Assembly: GCF_047238185.1 (NCBI RefSeq)
Contig: NZ_JBDFMI010000001.1
Coordinates: 3,249,426-3,313,425 of the forward strand
DNA length: 64,000 nt
Direction of reading: 5' to 3'
Origin: Bacillus_AD sp047238185
GTDB lineage: Bacteria > Bacillota > Bacilli > Bacillales > DSM-1321
The notes under the pieces were generated by a model. It did not search any database, was not told where the DNA came from, and saw nothing but the letters and a program-made list of their open reading frames with translations. Positions 34,699 through 43,055 of this stretch are shown in pieces. Made by a program: the position numbers and the translations under genes. Position 1 is the stretch's first letter, and the number at the start of each line of letters is the position of its first letter.

Positions 34699-35427
34699 TT
34701 ATATATTTATTTCATCGTTGATTGATAGTAGACAGGATTGCGGCAGTTTCGCCTCCATTAGTACCTCGACCTCTTTCATCCTTGGGAAGGTATAAGAAGA
34801 GTTTTTGTACAGGAATTCATCCAAATATCCTGGATGGCACATGATTTCAACTCTCTGCCCATCTACAACCCTGCCAGGCAGGGAGCTAAAAAAATCTGTA
34901 CTTACTCCCTCTCCATAAAAATCGAATAATGAAATATCCGAGTTCATTGCAACCCCCTTTATTCCTTCCCCTATCCTTCTGACAGGCACATCGTACATAT
35001 TGGCCAAATTACGGACAACCCCTTGCAGCTCAGGAATCATATGTACATGATGGTGGCTATCGAGATGAGATAAAGCTCTGCCATAGGTCAGAAATTTTTC
35101 AATTTGGGCTGTCCATTCTTTCTCCACTTCTCGAGGATCAAGGTCAAAACGTTCCTTTAGATCATTCACCTTTTTGAAAGCGCCCTTCTCCGTAATCAAT
35201 GTTCCGACTCCCTCAGAAAGCAAAGGCGAACCAGCTGTCAGCACTAAATGTACCCCTAACGATAAATTCTTATGGTGCACTGCCAGTCCAAATGCATGTT
35301 CCACCTCTCCCATATTCATCATTACAGTGGCCGAATTCAAAATTCCGTATTGATGGGCATCGATTATACCGTAGTTGACACCCCTGGATAATCCAAAATC
35401 ATCTCCATTAATGATTACCTTTATCAT
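34699..35427 (-). CDS. chbG: Carbohydrate deacetylase, ChbG/YdjC family
   Basis: Removes acetyl groups from chitooligosaccharides (ChbG deacetylates phosphorylated diacetylchitobiose in E. coli). The 242-residue protein has the family's metal-binding Asp pair near the start (VIINGDDFGLSRGVNYGI), the catalytic His-rich loop DSHHHVHMIPEL, and MCHPGYLD near the C-terminus. It is the last gene of the PTS operon, 99 bases after the GH4 gene with a hairpin between. Its presence argues that the operon handles N-acetylated chitobiose rather than, or as well as, cellobiose. Confidence 0.92.
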   Translation of the reverse strand: MIKVIINGDDFGLSRGVNYGIIDAHQYGILNSATVMMNMGEVEHAFGLAVHHKNLSLGVHLVLTAGSPLLSEGVGTLITEKGAFKKVNDLKERFDLDPREVEKEWTAQIEKFLTYGRALSHLDSHHHVHMIPELQGVVRNLANMYDVPVRRIGEGIKGVAMNSDISLFDFYGEGVSTDFFSSLPGRVVDGQRVEIMCHPGYLDEFLYKNSSYTFPRMKEVEVLMEAKLPQSCLLSINDEINI

Positions 35428-35475
35428 CTCTTAACCTCCTTTTCTGCCATTCAACGAAACACGCAGACAACCTCT

Positions 35476-35506
35476 AAAAAAAAGAGGGAAGGCTATGCTT
35501 CCCCAT
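35476..35506 (-). terminator. Intercistronic hairpin between GH4 and chbG genes
   Basis: The arms GGGGAAG and CTTCCC have a short loop, followed on the minus strand by TCTTTTTTTTT. It is probably a leaky terminator reducing chbG expression. Confidence 0.6.
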
Positions 35507-35526
35507 CAAATATTTATAAAAACCAT

Positions 35527-36840
35527 TTATGCAAATTGAGGCAAGTATTCCTTATGCGCCTCCAACATTTCATCCAGGATCTGTTTAGCGACAACATCGG
35601 ACGGCACTAACGGATTGATCGCCATAGCAAGCAAGGCTGTATTGTAATCTCCGGTCACTGCCGCTTCGCAGGCGACCCGCTCGAACGATTTAATTTGTTG
35701 GACCAATCCTCTAACTGCTACCGGCAAATCCCCCACCGATACAGGTTTTGGGCCATCCTTCGTAATCACACAATTCACTTCAACCGCCGAATCAGACGGA
35801 ATGCTCGCGATCGCTCCATTGTTCCGCGTGTTGACCGGTTGTATATCGCCTTTATTATTATAAATGCTGGTCATTAGGCTGCAAGCGGCTTCGCTGTAAT
35901 AAGCTCCTCCTCTCTTTTCCAATTGGGGCGGCTTTATGTCCAGATTCGGATCTTTATACAGCTCAAATAATTCCGCTTCAAGTTGTTTAACTACAACTCC
36001 GCGGCTTCCATTTTCAGCAGCTTCTCTCTGTTCCTCTTCAAGCATTTCCCGTGTTTTGTAATAGTAGCGGTGATACGGGCAAGGAATCGCTTGAAGCGCC
36101 TGAATAAACTCCGGTTCCCAGTCCAAAGAGGCAATATTCTTCATCGTCATGTTTTGCTCCTTGGAAGTCAGCATATCGATAACATCCTTTGTCACTTCTT
36201 TGCCGTCCAAATAGACATGCAGCCCGAACACCATATGATTTAATCCGGCAAAATCAACATGTACCCGCCCGCTATCAACACCAAGCCATTCAGCAATATT
36301 CATTCTGATATGGATTGGAACATTGCACAGGCCGACCACTCTTTTGAAAGAGGTATAACGAAGAACTGCTTCCGTCACCATTCCCGCTGGGTTCGTGAAG
36401 TTAATCAACCATGCATCCGGGCACAATTCTTCAATATCCTTCACAATATCCAGAATAACCGGTATGGTGCGAAGCCCCTTGAATAATCCTCCCGGTCCGT
36501 TTGTTTCCTGGCCGATCACTCCATACTTCAATGGAATTTGTTCATCCAGAATACGGGCATCAATTTGCCCTATGCGCATTTGCGTGGTCACAAAATCCGC
36601 ATCCTTCAATGCTTCCCGGCGATCCAGCGTCAGATGGACCTGCATGGGCACTCCCGCTTTTTCGACCATTCGCTTAGCCAGTTCACCGACTATATGTAAC
36701 TTTTCCTTTCCTGCTTCAATATCGACCAACCATAACTCCTTAACCGGAAATTCATCATATCTCTTAATGAACCCTTCGACCAACTCAGGTGTATAGCTCG
36801 AACCTCCGCCGATCGTCACTACTTTAATTCCATCTTTCAT
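35527..36840 (-). CDS. chbF: 6-phospho-beta-glucosidase, GH4 family
   Basis: NAD- and Mn-dependent glycosidase that cleaves the phosphorylated disaccharide delivered by the PTS. The 437 residues show the GH4 Rossmann start (VVTIGGGSSYTPELVEGF), the metal and substrate segment GQETNGPGGLFKGLRT, NFTNPAGMVTEA and the metal-ligand Cys in VGLCNVPI. That is the CNxP form seen in the phospho-beta-glucosidases (ChbF/CelF/LicH) rather than the alpha-acting enzymes. I chose the ATG at 36840 (9 bases from AAGGGGG); a GTG one codon earlier is possible. It sits fourth in the EIIB-EIIC-EIIA-GH4-ChbG operon. Confidence 0.93.
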   Translation of the reverse strand: MKDGIKVVTIGGGSSYTPELVEGFIKRYDEFPVKELWLVDIEAGKEKLHIVGELAKRMVEKAGVPMQVHLTLDRREALKDADFVTTQMRIGQIDARILDEQIPLKYGVIGQETNGPGGLFKGLRTIPVILDIVKDIEELCPDAWLINFTNPAGMVTEAVLRYTSFKRVVGLCNVPIHIRMNIAEWLGVDSGRVHVDFAGLNHMVFGLHVYLDGKEVTKDVIDMLTSKEQNMTMKNIASLDWEPEFIQALQAIPCPYHRYYYKTREMLEEEQREAAENGSRGVVVKQLEAELFELYKDPNLDIKPPQLEKRGGAYYSEAACSLMTSIYNNKGDIQPVNTRNNGAIASIPSDSAVEVNCVITKDGPKPVSVGDLPVAVRGLVQQIKSFERVACEAAVTGDYNTALLAMAINPLVPSDVVAKQILDEMLEAHKEYLPQFA

Positions 36841-36865
36841 CACTTTAGCCCCCTTGAAATAAAAG

Positions 36866-36899
36866 AAAAGAAGAGAAACAAGCTAGACTTCTCTTCTTT
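36866..36899 (-). repeat. Intercistronic hairpin between EIIA and GH4 genes
   Basis: The purine/pyrimidine arms AAAGAAGAGAA and TTCTCTTCTTT are separated by 11 bases. The minus-strand continuation is TTCTTTT, so it may be a weak terminator or an mRNA-stabilising stem. Confidence 0.55.
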
Positions 36900-36912
36900 A
36901 CATATGACATCC

Positions 36913-37236
36913 TTATTCTTTCGCCATCTTTTCATGCAAGAAGATAATTTCTTCAGCCAATTCTTTTACAGTAATGGTTGTCATTAAATGATCCTGCGCA
37001 TGAACCATCAAAATAGTTACATCATTCTTCTCTCCATTGGCCTCTGCCTGGATAAGAGAAGTCTGCGTTCGGTGCGCTTCATTCAATTCCCCTTTAGCGG
37101 ATTCCACCTTTTCTCTTGCTTCCCCAATTTTCCCTTCACGTGCCAGATACATGGCTTCCATGATACTGCTGCGGGCATTCCCGCTGTGAAGGATCAATTG
37201 GAAAGCGATTTGATCTACTGATACAGACGCTGTCAT
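36913..37236 (-). CDS. chbA: PTS cellobiose/chitobiose EIIA component
   Basis: A 107-residue helical phosphotransfer protein of the lactose/cellobiose EIIA class. It contains the phosphorylated His in VHAQDHLMTTITVKELAEEII (the first or second His of MVHAQDH) and the family segment IAFQLILHSGNARSSIMEAM. The ATG at 37236 follows AAAGGAGG; the open frame extends 38 codons further but upstream of that site. It passes phosphate from HPr to the EIIB encoded first in the operon. Confidence 0.93.
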   Translation of the reverse strand: MTASVSVDQIAFQLILHSGNARSSIMEAMYLAREGKIGEAREKVESAKGELNEAHRTQTSLIQAEANGEKNDVTILMVHAQDHLMTTITVKELAEEIIFLHEKMAKE

Positions 37237-37276
37237 GAGGTCTCCTCCTTTTCGTAAAAATAGTGCTTTTTTAATG

Positions 37277-37316
37277 GCTTCCCGCCATTCCCTACTACTT
37301 ATCCTATGGCGGGAAG
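37277..37316 (-). repeat. Strong intercistronic hairpin between EIIC and EIIA genes
   Basis: The perfect 12-base stem GCTTCCCGCCAT/ATGGCGGGAAGC has a 16-base loop. On the minus strand it is followed by A's, not T's, so it is not an intrinsic terminator and more likely protects or delimits mRNA segments. Confidence 0.8.
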
Positions 37317-37393
37317 CTGTCTGCTTCCACGGAATAGAGCCCTCTTTCAAATTAGATGGAGTCTATTATTCATCCACTTAAGCGAAGATGGAA

Positions 37394-38734
37394 TTAAGCA
37401 GCCTGGCCGCCATTCTTGGCTTCGTTCAATTTCTTTTGATCCATTCGTTCCTGGATCATAACAAAAGGGAAATAGATGACAATGGATATAATCAAGTTAA
37501 CTGCTGCAAGCACCGCACCCGACACGTGCCCCCCTGTTGCGAGGAATCCACCAAACACGGCAGGCGTTACCCAAGGGATCGTCGTCACAACCGGATACAC
37601 GATATGGGTCGACACCGCAATAAATGAAATAGCGGTCAATACAAGCGGTGTCAGGATAAATGGTATTGCCCAGATCGGATTCAATACAATCGGCATACCG
37701 AACAAGACAGGTTCATTAATTTGGAATATCCCTGGCGGCATTCCTAATGCTACCATTTGTTTCCGTTTCTTGGAAGCGATCCACAAGGATATCAATAAAC
37801 CAAGCGTCGCACCGGAACCGCCCAAGAATACAAAAGCGTCGAAGAAAGGGCCTGCCATGACATGGTATTTATCCATATCCGTTACCTTGGCAGCGTACAT
37901 ATCAATATTTTCATTTCCTAGCTTTGTGAACAAAGGTGTTGTGATTCCGCCCAGGATATTCGGGCCGTGCAATCCAAGCATCCAGAACAGGTGGATCAAT
38001 AATGCTAGAGCAAGCGCAAACGGCAATGAATCCGCTGAATTGGTCAATGGAGAGACCAAAATCCGGTTAATCCAATCATGGAAATATTCTCCGTTTGTAA
38101 CCATGCGGAAAAGCAAAGAAACTAATCCAAAGGCAAAAATAGTGATCATACCGGGAAATAATTTGGCGAAAGACCGGGAAACCGCTGGTGGCACGCCATC
38201 CGGCAATTTAATGACCAAATATTTCACTCTCGATAAACGCACAAACAATTCAGTTGCCAATAATGAAACAATAATACCGGTAAACAAGGCAGTTGAGTTG
38301 ACGTATGAAATAGCGAAAAAATCTCCTGATGTTCCTGTGACTGCTTTTCCTTGAATGGTTAACGTAATATTAGCTACACTCGGCGAAACGACAAAGAAGC
38401 AGGATAAAGCGACAAGCATCGCTTCAAAGCCATCGTCATTATAAGAGCGCGCTAATTTATATCCGATTCCGACAACTGCGAAAATCGTCATAAAGGCAAG
38501 TGTACCGAACCATATATCCCCGCCTAGCTGGCGGTAGTTATCGCCGAAAATCGCAAGCATCATCTTATTATATGGTTTGATAGCTTCTCCCAGGTTGTTA
38601 ATTAAAACAGCGAACGCGCCAACCATCGTAATGGCAAGCATACCGATCAAGGCATCACGTATGGCTAATAGATGCCGCTGGTTCCCAAGCTTCGTGGCCC
38701 CGGGAAGTATATATTTCTCCATAAAATTCATCAT
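37394..38734 (-). CDS. chbC: PTS cellobiose/chitobiose EIIC component
   Basis: Membrane sugar channel of the lactose/cellobiose/chitobiose PTS family. The 446 residues contain about ten hydrophobic segments and the segment INEPVLFGMPIVLNPIWAIPF around the conserved substrate-binding Glu. The start is uncertain: ATG at 38734 is 10 bases from a GAGGG site; TTG at 38740 and ATG at 38731 are alternatives. It lies between the EIIB gene (32-base gap) and EIIA. Confidence 0.93.
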   Translation of the reverse strand: MMNFMEKYILPGATKLGNQRHLLAIRDALIGMLAITMVGAFAVLINNLGEAIKPYNKMMLAIFGDNYRQLGGDIWFGTLAFMTIFAVVGIGYKLARSYNDDGFEAMLVALSCFFVVSPSVANITLTIQGKAVTGTSGDFFAISYVNSTALFTGIIVSLLATELFVRLSRVKYLVIKLPDGVPPAVSRSFAKLFPGMITIFAFGLVSLLFRMVTNGEYFHDWINRILVSPLTNSADSLPFALALALLIHLFWMLGLHGPNILGGITTPLFTKLGNENIDMYAAKVTDMDKYHVMAGPFFDAFVFLGGSGATLGLLISLWIASKKRKQMVALGMPPGIFQINEPVLFGMPIVLNPIWAIPFILTPLVLTAISFIAVSTHIVYPVVTTIPWVTPAVFGGFLATGGHVSGAVLAAVNLIISIVIYFPFVMIQERMDQKKLNEAKNGGQAA

Positions 38735-38766
38735 GGCCAATCATCCCTCATTTCCCTCATATTCTT

Positions 38767-39078
38767 TTATGCTTGTGTCCCTGCGAGTGCCAGTGCATGC
38801 TCCAGGACTTTCTCACCGTTCATCATTCCGTAGTCCATTGGATTGATGACATCGACTTTAACCCCTTTTGGGTCTGCAAACCCTTTCATTTGTTTCAATA
38901 AAAATCGTACTTGCGGCCCCAGAAGCAGGACATCGGCTTCATCGATATTGGCACGTGCCGCATCCCCTGATACAGCCCAAATTTTCGCTGTAATCCCTTT
39001 GGCCTCAGCCGCTTTCTCCATTTTTGAAACAAGCATACTCGTTGACATTCCTGCTGAACAGACTAACAGAATATTCAC
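38767..39078 (-). CDS. chbB: PTS cellobiose/chitobiose EIIB component
   Basis: A 103-residue cytoplasmic phosphotransfer protein with the phosphorylatable Cys8 in ILLVCSAGMSTSML, typical of lactose/cellobiose EIIB. It is the first gene of the operon, with GGGGAGGA upstream. The leader of about 95 bases back to the sigma-54 promoter at 39183-39200 contains no other gene. Confidence 0.94.
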   Translation of the reverse strand: MNILLVCSAGMSTSMLVSKMEKAAEAKGITAKIWAVSGDAARANIDEADVLLLGPQVRFLLKQMKGFADPKGVKVDVINPMDYGMMNGEKVLEHALALAGTQA

Positions 39079-39182
39079 GTTCTCATCCTCCCCTTCTATT
39101 GTTCCAGCCTCTTATCCCGTATCGGTTCTCTATAAATAAATGTTCGGTTTGTAAGGCTGTGTGATTTGTACATAAAAACAAT

Positions 39183-39200
39183 ATGCAAATGCCATGCCAA
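39183..39200 (-). promoter_or_regulatory. Sigma-54 (-24/-12) promoter of the chb-type PTS operon
   Basis: The minus strand reads TTGGCATGGCATTTGCATAT. The -24 element TGGCAT and -12 element TTGCAT have the strict GG-N10-GC spacing of sigma-54 promoters (consensus TGGCAC-N5-TTGCW). Initiation is expected near 39172, about 95 bases before the EIIB start. The LevR-type activator in the window supplies the needed GAYTGA protein. Confidence 0.88.
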
Positions 39201-39292
39201 CATTTAGGGGTTTTCTTCAAAAAATAGGTTTCTTGAATGGATACAAGGTGTATAAGCTATAAATAATGGAAGATTATATCGAAGAAGCAGAA

Positions 39293-39403
39293 AGTGTTTT
39301 CATCATTTTCTGTAGTGTTTCACAAAAAGGAGGATTGTGTTTTATAAAGTTGATTAGTGTTTTACTTTTCATAGGAATTGGAAAAAAAATGAATTAGTGT
39401 TTA
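39293..39403. promoter_or_regulatory. Phased AGTGTTT repeats, candidate enhancer for the LevR-type activator
   Basis: Five copies of an AGTGTTT-like motif start at 39293, 39314, 39336 (TGTGTTT variant), 39356 and 39396, that is at steps of 21, 22, 20 and 40 bases. They lie 94-205 bases upstream of the -24 element, the usual distance for enhancer-binding proteins. The first copy also overlaps a cre-like sequence on the minus strand (39289-39303, ATGAAAACACTTTCT, one mismatch to WTGNAANCGNWNNCW). Confidence 0.65.
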
Positions 39404-39434
39404 ATCTAGAATAATGCAAGGAGAATTGAATGAC

Positions 39435-40046
39435 ATGATAGAGGATGAAAAAAAACATTTCCTGTCGCCGCAAATACTCACTCCTGACTTTTATCTTCAG
39501 CCCACCCTTGAGCTTGCTCGGTCATTACTGGGATGCTTGCTCGTCAAAGAAAACGGGGATAGCGCCACATCTGGATTCATCGTTGAAACGGAGGCTTATT
39601 TAGGCCCTGAAGATCAAGCGGCCCATAGCTTTAATAACCGCCGGACAAAACGGACAGAAATAATGTTCCAGCATCCAGGGCATATTTACACCTATGTCAT
39701 GCATACCCATTGCCTTGTGAATGTCGTATCCGCCGAGCATAATCGGCCTGAAGCCGTATTGATCCGCGCTATAGAACCCTTTACCGGCATCGAAATAATG
39801 AAAAAGAGAAGAGGCATGGCAGACCTTAGAAAGCTTACCAACGGACCTGGTAAATTAACAAAAGCAATGGGCATTACCATGAATGATTATGGCCATACCT
39901 TTTACGGTTCCTCATTATATATCGCGTCCGGCTATAAGCCTTCGCATATATCATCCGGCCCCCGCATAGGCATAGATAATAGCGGAGAAGCAAAGGATTA
40001 TCCTTACCGCTTCTGGATAACAGGCAACCCCTATGTATCAAAATAA
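39435..40046 (+). CDS. mpg: DNA-3-methyladenine glycosylase (AAG/MPG family)
   Basis: Base-excision repair enzyme that removes alkylated purines. The 203-residue protein has the Aag fold markers LARSLLGCLLV, the catalytic Glu in VETEAYLGPEDQAAHS, and FNNRRTKRTEIMF, HIYTYVMHTHCLVNVV and LTNGPGKLTKAMGI. The ATG at 39435 lies 11 bases after AAGGAG; an ATG at 39414 precedes that site. It is divergent from the PTS operon, and its promoter must overlap the AGTGTTT repeat region, so the activator could affect it. Confidence 0.92.
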   Translation: MIEDEKKHFLSPQILTPDFYLQPTLELARSLLGCLLVKENGDSATSGFIVETEAYLGPEDQAAHSFNNRRTKRTEIMFQHPGHIYTYVMHTHCLVNVVSAEHNRPEAVLIRAIEPFTGIEIMKKRRGMADLRKLTNGPGKLTKAMGITMNDYGHTFYGSSLYIASGYKPSHISSGPRIGIDNSGEAKDYPYRFWITGNPYVSK

Positions 40047-40053
40047 GGAGTAT

Positions 40054-40091
40054 GCACAAAAACACATACGCTGAGTGTACGTGTTTTTGTG
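40054..40091. terminator. Terminator between mpg and the symporter gene
   Basis: The arms CACAAAAACAC and GTGTTTTTGTG form a stem with further partial pairing. They are suitably placed for both convergent genes. Confidence 0.75.
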
Positions 40092-40104
40092 TTTATATTA
40101 CCGC

Positions 40105-41565
40105 CTATGCCATGGCATGGGTGCTTTTTTTCTGTGTAAACAGGCTAATCAGCATCATAATGATTACATTCATAATCAAAGCTAAGAACGAACTGTTAAT
40201 ATCTGTTATCCATACAGGAAAGCCTGGCAGCAGCTGCTTAAGGGTTGCCCCTGTCAAGGTCATAGCGAGAACAGTCGCTTCACCTGCCATAATGCCAGCA
40301 ATCACCCCTTGTTTCGTCATTTTATTCTGTTTCATAAAACTGAAGAACAAGGACGGAGCCATCTGGATAATCAGGCTGTAGCTCATTATATTCAATACAG
40401 CCATCGCTTCGCCTCCCTTTACGGCAAAGTAGACTGCCACTGCTGACATGCATATGACCAACAGCTTCGAAATCAGCAGCAATCGCTTATCGGTAGATTT
40501 CGGGAATATGACCTTATATACATTTTGTGTAAGCCCTGCAGCAGTGGACATTAACATGACCGAGGTCGGAACCAGCGCAGTCAAAAGCCCGGCTGCCCCA
40601 ATCAGCCCGATAACCCACGGATCGAATGTTTGAATGGCAAGCTTCAACAGTGCAAGATCGCCGTCTGCTCCCTTTAGGCCAGGGATAATCGTGACAGCTG
40701 AAAACCCAATAAAAAAGATGAATAATAGCATAATCGTATAAATCGGCAGTGTAATGGCATTTTTCCGCAGATTCCGTTCATTTTTAGCAGATAGGATAAC
40801 CATAAATGAAGTAGGCATAATATAAAATCCAATGGCACTGAATAATACGGTAGAGATAAACCACGAAGGGCTAAAACCTTCAGACGGCAGAGTCAGCATT
40901 TCCGGCTTGAAGGATTCGATGCTTTCAAACAAAGGCCGAATGCCTCCGAAATAATGCATCGGTATATAAATGCCGAGGAATAAAACAACCAACACAATCA
41001 TAAAATCCTTCAGAACTGATGTCCAAGCTGAACCATGGATTCCAGATACCATAATATATACAGTCACCACAACAGCGCCTATAGCGCTTGCCCATTCAGG
41101 GGTAATGCTTCCATAGGAAGCCTGCGATACGATGATGCCAAGCCCTCTGAATTGGATAACCACATAAGGAACGAGGGCGATGCATCCTACAATCGCCGCC
41201 AGCATTCCCAATCCCTTGCTATCGTACTTTGAAGCGAAAAAATCAGGCTGGGAAATCAATTGGTGATCCTTGCAATACCTCCATATTTTCGGAGCCAGCC
41301 AGTAGGATAAAATATAAGCCAAAAAGATATAGGCAGGTACATAATAAGCGGCAGCTCCCCTGGTATATGCCCAACCGCTCCCCCCTAAAAATGTAAAGGT
41401 CGTATACACTTCTCCGGCTATCAAGAAAAAGACAAAGAATGTCCCGAATCCTCTGCCTCCGACAGCCCACTGTTCCATATCCATATCTCTTCCCTTAGTA
41501 GACCTTATTCCAAGGTACAAGGCCAGCAACAGAAAGAGGCCAATAATCAATAAAGGAAGATTCAT
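40105..41565 (-). CDS. Sodium:solute symporter family transporter (YhjB-like)
   Basis: A 486-residue SSS-family permease with about thirteen transmembrane helices. It shows GEVYTTFTFLGGSGWAYTRGAAAYY in the Na-binding region and the mid-protein LLTALVPTSVMLMSTAA stretch. It overlaps the stop of the DUF3311 gene by 4 bases. Bacillus YhjB/YhjC form the same pair. Substrate unknown; pantothenate, organic acids or amino acids are all possible in this family. Confidence 0.88.
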   Translation of the reverse strand: MNLPLLIIGLFLLLALYLGIRSTKGRDMDMEQWAVGGRGFGTFFVFFLIAGEVYTTFTFLGGSGWAYTRGAAAYYVPAYIFLAYILSYWLAPKIWRYCKDHQLISQPDFFASKYDSKGLGMLAAIVGCIALVPYVVIQFRGLGIIVSQASYGSITPEWASAIGAVVVTVYIMVSGIHGSAWTSVLKDFMIVLVVLFLGIYIPMHYFGGIRPLFESIESFKPEMLTLPSEGFSPSWFISTVLFSAIGFYIMPTSFMVILSAKNERNLRKNAITLPIYTIMLLFIFFIGFSAVTIIPGLKGADGDLALLKLAIQTFDPWVIGLIGAAGLLTALVPTSVMLMSTAAGLTQNVYKVIFPKSTDKRLLLISKLLVICMSAVAVYFAVKGGEAMAVLNIMSYSLIIQMAPSLFFSFMKQNKMTKQGVIAGIMAGEATVLAMTLTGATLKQLLPGFPVWITDINSSFLALIMNVIIMMLISLFTQKKSTHAMA

Positions 41566-41765
41566 GATTGCTTATCCTCCTCTTTATTATCTGGATCAAA
41601 CCGATAAATGACCAAAAGGATGATAGGAGACAGAACCATCCATAACACCAGCCAAAAAAGAGAAAATGGCATACCCAGAACATAAGGGTCAATGCGGTTA
41701 GCCCAAGGCAAAAAACCTAAATAGCCGATAAACGGCACTGCAATCAATAGCTTAATCCATTTCAT
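41562..41765 (-). CDS. DUF3311 small membrane protein, symporter partner
   Basis: A 67-residue protein with two transmembrane helices (about 5-20 and 33-55) and the DUF3311 pattern PFIGYLGFLPWANRIDPYVLG...LFWLVLWM. Such genes commonly sit directly before an SSS symporter, as here with a 4-base overlap, and probably encode an accessory subunit. AAGGGG precedes the ATG. Confidence 0.87.
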   Translation of the reverse strand: MKWIKLLIAVPFIGYLGFLPWANRIDPYVLGMPFSLFWLVLWMVLSPIILLVIYRFDPDNKEEDKQS

Positions 41766-42106
41766 AAATCCTTACCCCTTTCTCTCTGCCCTTCACTTTC
41801 CTTGGACTTTTTCCAAGCATTATCTTGCTAGCTTTTGTGAGGTAATCACACAAATTCCATTCTACATGTCTACAATTCTATCGGAATAAAAAAACATCAC
41901 GCTTTTAGAAAGAATCCTTCCTTTTCTATACCTAACAAAAGACAGAGTATTACATTTATTCATTATAAGGATTTACAGTAGAATCCAGCAACTTTCAGAA
42001 ACGATCGACTCACTGGCAATTGCCACTTTGCTTTGCCCGGTTCCTCGGGCATACTTTTCTCCATATAAAAAGGGCACTATGAAAGCGCCCTTTTTTGAAT
42101 AATTTC
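41766..42106. other. Intergenic region with the cutC terminator, otherwise empty
   Basis: This 341-base region carries the promoter of the DUF3311-symporter pair on its left and the cutC terminator at 42066-42096 on its right. No frame with a ribosome site was found. Confidence 0.5.
42066..42096 (-). terminator. Terminator of cutC
   Basis: The stem AAAGGGC/GCCCTTT has an 11-base loop. On the minus strand it is followed by TTTTTAT. Confidence 0.8.
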
Positions 42107-42799
42107 TTATTCAGCATGCAATGCCGCTAGTACTGTCTGCACCTTATCCTCATCAAACCCGTTCGCAAGCGTCCCATCAATACGGACACCAGTGCCGAAA
42201 TGGTATTCATCAGCGTGAAGGAAGCTGTGAAGTTCCGCAATATTGGTTGGCTGCAATCCTGAACCGACTAATATTTTCGGTCCGCGCCATACATCAGACA
42301 GTGTCATCAACTGCTGCAATTGCTCTCTACCTGTAACTGCGTCCTTCTTGCCTCCCGATGTAAGGATGCGGCGAATATGGCTGCTGTATTGGCAAAGCAC
42401 TTCAAGCCCATCCGCTTGATGATGCAATTCATCGAATGCACGATGGAACGTAATATCGAAGCCCGGCGCTGTTTGGATTACTTTTTCCAGAAGTTCCTGG
42501 TCCACTTCCCCGTTCTTCAGGCAACCGAAGACAATCCCCTTCGCTCCCAAAGCCTCCAACGCCAATATGTCTTCACGGATTGCGTACCAATCGCTTTCAT
42601 CATATTCAAAGCCATAATTATGAGGTCTTATCATTACTTGAACGGGTATGGATACATTCTCTACCACCCGCTTAATAATCCCGTAACTCGGGGTCAAACC
42701 GCCCTCAGATATGGCTGAAACCAATTCAAGGCGATTCACTCCAATACGCTCTGCCTGAATGGCATCCTTTTCATTTTGGACAATACATTCTAAAATCAT
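42107..42799 (-). CDS. cutC: CutC family protein
   Basis: A 230-residue TIM-barrel protein. Hallmarks: MILECIVQNEKDAIQAERIGVNRLEL, IPVQVMIRPHNYGFEYD, DITFHRAFDEL, and ILTSGGKKDAVTG before GPKILVGSGLQPTNI. CutC was linked to copper homeostasis in E. coli, but the assignment is disputed and its enzymatic activity is unclear. Monocistronic, with its own terminator. Confidence 0.93.
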   Translation of the reverse strand: MILECIVQNEKDAIQAERIGVNRLELVSAISEGGLTPSYGIIKRVVENVSIPVQVMIRPHNYGFEYDESDWYAIREDILALEALGAKGIVFGCLKNGEVDQELLEKVIQTAPGFDITFHRAFDELHHQADGLEVLCQYSSHIRRILTSGGKKDAVTGREQLQQLMTLSDVWRGPKILVGSGLQPTNIAELHSFLHADEYHFGTGVRIDGTLANGFDEDKVQTVLAALHAE

Positions 42800-43023
42800 T
42801 GTGTTTCACCTGCTCTTTTATTTAAATCTGCGCATTCATAAATGTCTATGAACATGCGTTCTAGCAATCTGCTTTTTACATCCTCATTATAACCGAACTT
42901 ATTCGATACGCTACTATATTTCAATAATCTGTAGATATTTAATAGATGGACTTTTATATAGACATGGCAAATCGAGCCTTTTCTCTTACTTTTTATCCAA
43001 TTGCCCCCTATTTCAAACTAAAA

Positions 43024-43047
43024 CCCGCAGCTGTACATAGCTGCGGG
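43024..43047 (-). terminator. Terminator of the LCP gene
   Basis: The perfect nine-base stem CCCGCAGCT/AGCTGCGGG has a six-base loop. On the minus strand it is followed by TTTTAG. Confidence 0.85.
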
Positions 43048-43055
43048 ATGTTCGT

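Noticed and set aside
37476..38354. 292-codon plus-strand frame opposite the EIIC gene
   Set aside because: Antisense shadow of a membrane protein gene; no start signal and low-complexity translation.
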